DNA of 11,273 bases, taken from contig CAJVPJ010001227.1 of the NCBI GenBank assembly GCA_910592205.1, positions 1 through 11,273 of the forward strand, given 5' to 3'. Position numbers and translations under genes: made by a program. This DNA is from Paraglomus occultum (lineage: Eukaryota; Glomeromycota; Glomeromycetes; Paraglomerales; Paraglomeraceae). Below the pieces are notes generated by a model that saw only the letters and a list, made by a program, of their open reading frames with translations, was not told the origin of the DNA and ran no database searches. The stretch's first letter is position 1. Every line of letters begins with the position of its first letter. Shown here piece by piece: positions 7,251 through 11,273 of the stretch.

Positions 7251-9577
7251 ATGTCTAATAACTCAAACGCAATCCTGTCGTTTAGCGACAAGTGGACACA
7301 AACAGATCGTTTCAACGTAGCTTGTCTTTGTGCGTATACATTATACGAACTATGGTGGTCAAGAGGTTATTCTGATAAATTATTTAAGCAGCATTTTCTA
7401 AATGCAATATTTATTCACTTGGACATTCATGACATCAAAGGTGGAATAATTTAAGGGATTGTGCTGATGGATCTTGATCATTAGATATCTTCAATACTTA
7501 CTTTATGCGCACAAAAATGATTGACTTTATTAATCCAAATTCGCAATAATCACCACTCTTCTTCCCGTCCTCTTGTAAATAGAGCAAACTTTAATTCAAA
7601 GAATACCATACGAGCACACGGATTCCAACTCACACGCAATACGGCATCTCGTTAATGACTTCAAATCGTCTTCGAATGATATCCGTGAACAGATTATCGT
7701 TGATCTATTACTAGTATCTTTGGGACTATCGCAGAAGTTGCTCAAACACGCAGAAAATTCCAAGTCTAGAATGCGCCAAGGATTAAAACAAGGCATAAAA
7801 TCCACTACGAATACTGTTGCAAACTTTCTTAAATCAACAGATACACATTCTGCAAATCTAACTGAATCCACCGCAACAAATAGTTCTTCTGATGAATCCT
7901 CCATACTTTCTAGTTCCTCACGCTCGGACGACTCTGCGATATCTACCATCAATCCAGCTACGTATGATGCTCGCTCTCGAGCAGTCTTATTTCGTCTCGC
8001 AAGACACTTGGAACTTTCGTCGTCTTTGATTCCAAATCTTGAAAAGTCGATTGCACAACAATTATATTTTATGCAGCAAGAGGCATCAAAACCAGAATCA
8101 AGTGTCGGAAAAGAGACTAAAGAGACTGACATTCACAAGGATATGCATGCGAGTGCTTCAGAAAATTTAGAAAAACGGGAGAAAAAGATGAATAGATTGA
8201 AATGGTTTGCAACTGGTGCTGGAGTGGTAGTTGGAGCAACGGTTATTGGGCTGACCGGCGGATTGGGTAAGCATGAATTAAAACAAGCTTGGTGATCAGA
8301 GATAAAAAGGACGACGAGGGAGACAAAAGAAGAAGGTGAAATGAAAATACAGAAATAGAAACTCTGGATGCATTATTAGATATTCGCAGCGTTATATTAT
8401 CCCCTAATCTTACATTCCTTCTTCTATATTTTAGCTGCTCCCCTGGTAGCGGCCGGAATAGGTGCCGTAACATCAGTCGCTGGTGTTAGCTTTGTCGCTA
8501 CAGCATCTACGGTGGCTCTGATTACTTCACTGTTCGGAATCGCCGGTGGTGGCTTAGGCGGCTACAAAATGCACAAACGCATGGGATCACTCAAAGTTTT
8601 TGAATTCACTCAAATGACTCCTGACCCGTGTCTCCCTCAGATTCCATCTCTCACCGTGACGATTGCAATCACGGGATATTTACTCGAGTCAACAGATGAA
8701 ATTACCAAGCCGTGGCTACCCTTTTTTTCCCGCATGCAGCGAGACGCCTTTGCCTTGACATTCGAGCCGGAGATATTACTGGATCTTGGTGTTGCGTTCC
8801 GGAGATTCATTGCGCAGCAGGCCGTTAAAGTTGTTGCGTCTCAGGCATTGCAATATACTGTGTTTGCGGCATTGACCACGGCATTGATGTTACCGGCGGG
8901 TTTGATGAAGGCTGGAGATTTAATCGATAACCCGTGGGCGTTGGGTGTGGATAGGGCAGGGAAGGCGGGTTTGGTGTTGGCTGATGTATTATGTGAGAGG
9001 GTCCAGGGAAAGCGGCCTGTCGTTTTGGTACGTGTGCAATCGTTTTTGTTTTCGAAGTCATACATCGGTCGGAATAATCTAGGGAAAAAACTTAACGTTT
9101 TTATGACGCTAGGTTGGTTATTCACTGGGTGCTTTGGTAATATGGAACTGTTTGTTGGAACTGTCCAGGCGACAAATGTATGGGCTTGTTGATAGCGGTA
9201 TGTGTTCGTATGGACTATGTACACATTGCGCACTCGCTTGCGGTCATCATCTTCTTTTGACGATGCTCTCTCACCATTACCTACTCTATCTTTAAACAGT
9301 GGTCCTAATTGGTGCTCCAATACCATCAACGTCTGAACAATGGTCTCTTGCGTGTCCAACCGTCTCTCGACGGGTAATTAATGCGTATGCAACGAACGAC
9401 GTAGTGCTTGCAGTAGTCTACAGAATGCATTCTCTCGATTTAAAAGTTGCTGGGTTAGAGGCAGTCGCACACGACAGCGTCGAGAATTATGACGTTACAA
9501 AACTTACGAAAGGACACCTTGATTATAAAGAACCAAATACGTTGAAAAATATTTTGGAGGAAGTCGGTATTGAATAA
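7251..9577 (+). CDS. DUF726/TMCO4-type membrane-associated alpha/beta-hydrolase, 5 exons
   Basis: Orthologue of the TMCO4 family (yeast Mil1/YFL034W is a member linked to AP-1 trafficking); the chemical substrate is not established. Exons: 7251-7440, 7583-8266, 8435-9027, 9113-9197, 9300-9577, total 1830 nt, 609 aa, close to human TMCO4. Residues 1-110 are the helical N-terminal part (FNVACLCAYTLYELWW, then HLDIHDIKEQTLIQR across intron 1). Residues about 148-184 are a Ser-rich linker, followed by a charged stretch EKREKK. About 271-335 is a Gly/Ala-rich hydrophobic hairpin (TGAGVVVGATVIGLTGG, later FGIAGGGLGGYKM), likely a membrane insertion. The hydrolase domain follows: VTIAITGYLLES, IDNPWALGVDRAG, then the nucleophile elbow VGYSLG with Ser493 at the start of exon 4, VLIGAPIP (519-526), VINAYATND with candidate acid Asp551, and GHLDY with candidate His590. 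Only splicing of 9028-9112 exposes the GYSLG frame; reading through stops at 9190-9192 without the serine. The donor of intron 1 (GTGGAA) is weak, yet the junction restores the family pattern. Long antisense frames (8132-7596, 9359-8841) are shadows. Confidence 0.93.
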
Positions 9578-9664
9578 TTGTGGCATTAGTGACGGCTCTG
9601 AAAAGATCCGTTCTCCTTATTTATTATTGTGTCGTAAATGATGTGACGGGCGTACCGTATCTCT

Positions 9665-9670
9665 AATAAA
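9665..9670 (+). promoter_or_regulatory. Polyadenylation signal candidate for the TMCO4-type gene
   Basis: AATAAA 88 bp past the TAA at 9575-9577, followed by ATGTAATTTT and T-rich DNA. Position and hexamer fit a 3'-end processing signal for the upstream gene. A second AATAA-type motif lies near 9730. Confidence 0.45.
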
Positions 9671-9678
9671 ATGTAATT

Positions 9679-9890
9679 TTGAGCCTCATTTCAGCAAATT
9701 ACTGCAATTACTGTATACCAGTAAATGATAATAAATGCTGCCAGCGTAGACAAATAGTACATTGTAATTTGAATCTCTTAAGGTTCAGACGAAAAGTGCT
9801 TCCACTAGAGACTGGCACATCTTCAGAAACTTGGAAGTTACTCGATCTCACTGCTGCCTGAATCCCTTCATCGTCATATTCTTACTCAGG
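9679..9890. other. Coding-like stretch of uncertain strand, paired cysteines
   Basis: Both strands are open. The plus strand follows a CATTTCAG acceptor-like site and ends RRKVLPLETGTSSETWKLLD before a TGA at 9859-9861. The minus strand reads, from about 9885, DDEGIQAAVRSSNF, then LNLKRFKLQCTICLRWQHLL, stopping after SFTGIQ; a one-base shift would continue into YSNCSNLLK and a stop. The CTIC pair plus a later Cys makes the minus reading the more interesting, as a broken zinc-binding protein, but neither has a start codon or a recognised family. Confidence 0.2.
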
Positions 9891-9917
9891 GCTGGAGCCG
9901 CGAAGTTGGGACAGGTT

Positions 9918-10392
9918 TTATTTATCCTTAGGATCAAGAAGATCATAAGTATCATCGTCTATTAGTTCAGGTCATTTAGCCAAGACTTCTTTACAGTATT
10001 TAACTAGATTAGCAGTGTTGATTTTAGCTCCTTGACCATTAACCTTGTCCGCCAATTCTTTAATTTCACTGGTCTCGATTTTAAAATCAATATTTTGCGA
10101 ATAAGCAATTCATTTTTTAGTTACATCATAAACACATTAGTTTTGACTCCTAAGGCCGCTTTAAGGTCCATTGGCAGAATTCTTTTTCGAAGGGAGCTGG
10201 ACCATGCTTAATATAGTGAGTTGGTCTAACTCATTTGGATCCTACGGATTCTAAAGAATCTTTTATACCACTTAACTAGCCAATCTTTGCTCAGACTCGG
10301 CTAAGAGTCTGGATAGACAAATCAAATTTTACTTTGCGATCTTGACATACACACTTGCGTCCGGCACGTTTCATGCGTTGTCAAACTTGCAT
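9918..10392 (-). pseudogene. Broken gene with in-frame TGA codons at Trp-like positions, possible mollicute relic
   Basis: Read on the minus strand with TGA as Trp, three blocks appear. Block a, 10392-10276: starts ATG, MQVWQRMKRAGRKCVCQDRK, then VKFDLSIQTLSRVWAK, ends TAG; TGA at 10383-10381 and 10293-10291. Block b, about 10275-10150: KDSLESVGSKWVRPTHYIKH, then GPAPFEKEFCQWTLK, ends TAG; TGA at 10233-10231. Block c, 10136-9918: VYDVTKKWIAYSQNIDFKIE, then EIKELADKVNGQGAKINTAN, LVKYCKEVLAKWPELIDDD, ends TAA; TGA at 10112-10110 and 9974-9972. Between a and b a third frame reads KDWLVKWYK and between b and c another reads DLKAALGVKTN, so single-base shifts join them into roughly 165 residues. 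AGRKCVCQD resembles the zinc-ribbon end of some bacterial transposases, with one Cys missing, but I cannot name a family. Some Trp are TGG. Decay of a fungal gene by G-to-A change, or a mitochondrial insertion, are alternatives. Confidence 0.4.
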
Positions 10393-10490
10393 CGTTAGGG
10401 GCTACACTATCATTAAAAGAGTAGTGATAGATCTTCGACGGATTGATACCATCGATAAGCAGTGGGATGTTACAAAAAGTGCCAGACATT

Positions 10491-10709
10491 TTATTTAGTC
10501 GAAAGATTTCAAGAAAGTTTGGGATAACTTTTATCTACAGGATTCTCTCATTCTAGTCACAAAGCACACCTATTGCGTTCTAAATACTCTTTTCCAACGA
10601 TGAAGAGTTGGGCAAGATAATTTTGCGCGAAGGTATAAAACAATGTTAGAAAACGCGAAACCAACTGAAATTGACAATGAAACTTAAATTGACCGAACGT
10701 AGTTACGCA
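10491..10709 (-). pseudogene. Second TGA-containing open frame, low certainty
   Basis: A 73-codon frame with no TAA or TAG except its final TAA (10493-10491), and three TGA at 10559-10557, 10550-10548 and 10511-10509. The translation includes FLTLFYTFAQNYLAQLFIVG, GKEYLERNRCALWLEWENPV and DKSYPKLSWNLSTK when TGA is read as Trp. It lies directly upstream of the TGA-rich remnant on the same strand and may be part of the same insert. The alternative standard-code reading of the stretch that follows (10484 to about 10310, starting MSGTFCNIPLL) is equally unproven. Confidence 0.2.
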
Positions 10710-10891
10710 TTTTTATTCAGTATCATAAATTTTAAATAATGACTGCTATATTATATACTCAAATAGATTACCCTGGAAAAGAAGTTTAACACTAAACGTG
10801 CAACTCATGTTGACACATTTAATATATCTAATTGGAAGAGAAGTGAACCCCTTGAGTAAAAATCGTAAATCAGCAGTAAATAAACCGCGAG

Positions 10892-11273
10892 CTACAAGAG
10901 CGTATGTGTCACTAAATTATTAGATAATAAAATGATGTTAATATTGTAAATTGACTTTATTTGTATCAACATGTAACCCGTACCTGCAGCTGAATCCAAA
11001 TCATAACTATTTCTCGGTTTAGGCAAATCTCCTGTATGTAAGAGTTTACTAGAGTATTTACTCTCCTTCTCGAGACGTGATAAAGGCTTTACATCAGTAT
11101 GATAAACGGCATTCCACACGCTGCTACCAGACTTATTCTCTTCCGCATCTTTAATAATATTCCGAATATCCCTCCAAAGTATCCCTCCATCCTTTAGACG
11201 CTTATCAGGATCAGCATCCCAACACCGCTCGGCAAGTTTCTTGTATTCCTCTGGCGCAGAATCAGGCATCGAC
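10892..11273 (-). CDS. Protein kinase (TKL-like), C-terminal end, partial
   Basis: The right edge cuts the gene; only its 3' end is present. The exon 11273-10984 reads MPDSAPEEYKKLAERCWDAD followed by PDKRLKDGGILW. This is kinase subdomain XI, with the invariant Arg of the CW-x-DP-xx-R motif, then a regulatory tail (SVWNAVYHTDVKPLSRLEKE, SKLLHTGDLPKPRNS). This motif and tail are typical of the large kinase expansion in Glomeromycotina, acting in cytosolic signalling. The catalytic loop and ATP site lie outside the window, so activity cannot be judged. I place a last intron at 10983-10912 (GTACGG...TTTAG, 72 nt) and a final exon 10911-10892 ending VTHTLL and TAG. The intron is a multiple of three without a stop, so unspliced RNA would also be open to the same stop. 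Confidence is high for the kinase, moderate for the 3' end. Confidence 0.85.
   Translation of the reverse strand, partial: SMPDSAPEEYKKLAERCWDADPDKRLKDGGILWRDIRNIIKDAEENKSGSSVWNAVYHTDVKPLSRLEKESKYSSKLLHTGDLPKPRNSYDLDSAAGTGYMLIQIKSIYNINIILLSNNLVTHTLL

Noticed and set aside
7596-8132. 178-codon open frame on the minus strand
   Set aside because: It is exactly antisense to exon 2 of the TMCO4-type gene, whose frame has family-wide conserved features; the minus product shows no domain character.
8841-9359. 172-codon open frame on the minus strand
   Set aside because: Antisense to exons 3-5 of the TMCO4-type gene and runs through two of its introns; low-complexity, not protein-like.
9918-10392. 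Naming the TGA-rich remnant as a specific IS family transposase
   Set aside because: Only a partial zinc-ribbon resemblance (AGRKCVCQD) and possible helix-turn-helix character are visible; no DDE or HUH catalytic motif could be identified.
1-11273. tRNA, rRNA, CRISPR array, bacterial operon signals or ribosome binding sites
   Set aside because: Looked for and not found; the genes are spliced and eukaryotic, so bacterial signals are not expected outside the possible relic.

Overview
The window looks like nuclear DNA of an arbuscular mycorrhizal fungus (Glomeromycotina, Rhizophagus/Diversispora-like). The reasons are AT-rich DNA, genes cut by many short introns (about 60-180 nt), eukaryotic orthologues, and at the right edge the C-terminus of a tyrosine-kinase-like kinase of the kind greatly expanded in these fungi. 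The lineage assignment is an inference from gene style, not from a marker gene.

Layout. 1-806: no convincing gene. 807-4728 (+): a complete GUF1, the mitochondrial LepA/EF4 translation GTPase. I reconstruct 22 exons giving 657 aa, with a mitochondrial presequence carried on exon 1 and two GC-AG introns. 4729-5681: AT-rich spacer with a perfect 12-bp inverted repeat and a doubtful 47-aa ORF. 5682-6490 (-): a decayed gene of unknown family in at least five reading-frame blocks, interrupted by a short TTTCACCGACAA repeat cluster. 6535-6855 (+): an ORF with a small Cys/His zinc-ribbon-like motif. 7251-9577 (+): a complete five-exon DUF726/TMCO4-type membrane-associated alpha/beta-hydrolase (609 aa) with an intact GYSLG nucleophile motif. 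9578-9917: its 3' flank and an ambiguous coding-like stretch. 9918-10709 (-): broken reading frames that repeatedly carry TGA where Trp would fit. 10892-11273 (-): 3' end of the kinase gene, cut by the window edge.

The three real genes are not an operon and share no pathway: a mitochondrial translation factor, a probable membrane lipid hydrolase or trafficking factor, and a signalling kinase. The main point of interest is the TGA-rich remnant at 9918-10392. It may be a relic from a mollicute endobacterium (genetic code 4), which are known inhabitants of these fungi, or a fungal or mitochondrial relic decayed by G-to-A change. The sequence alone does not settle this.
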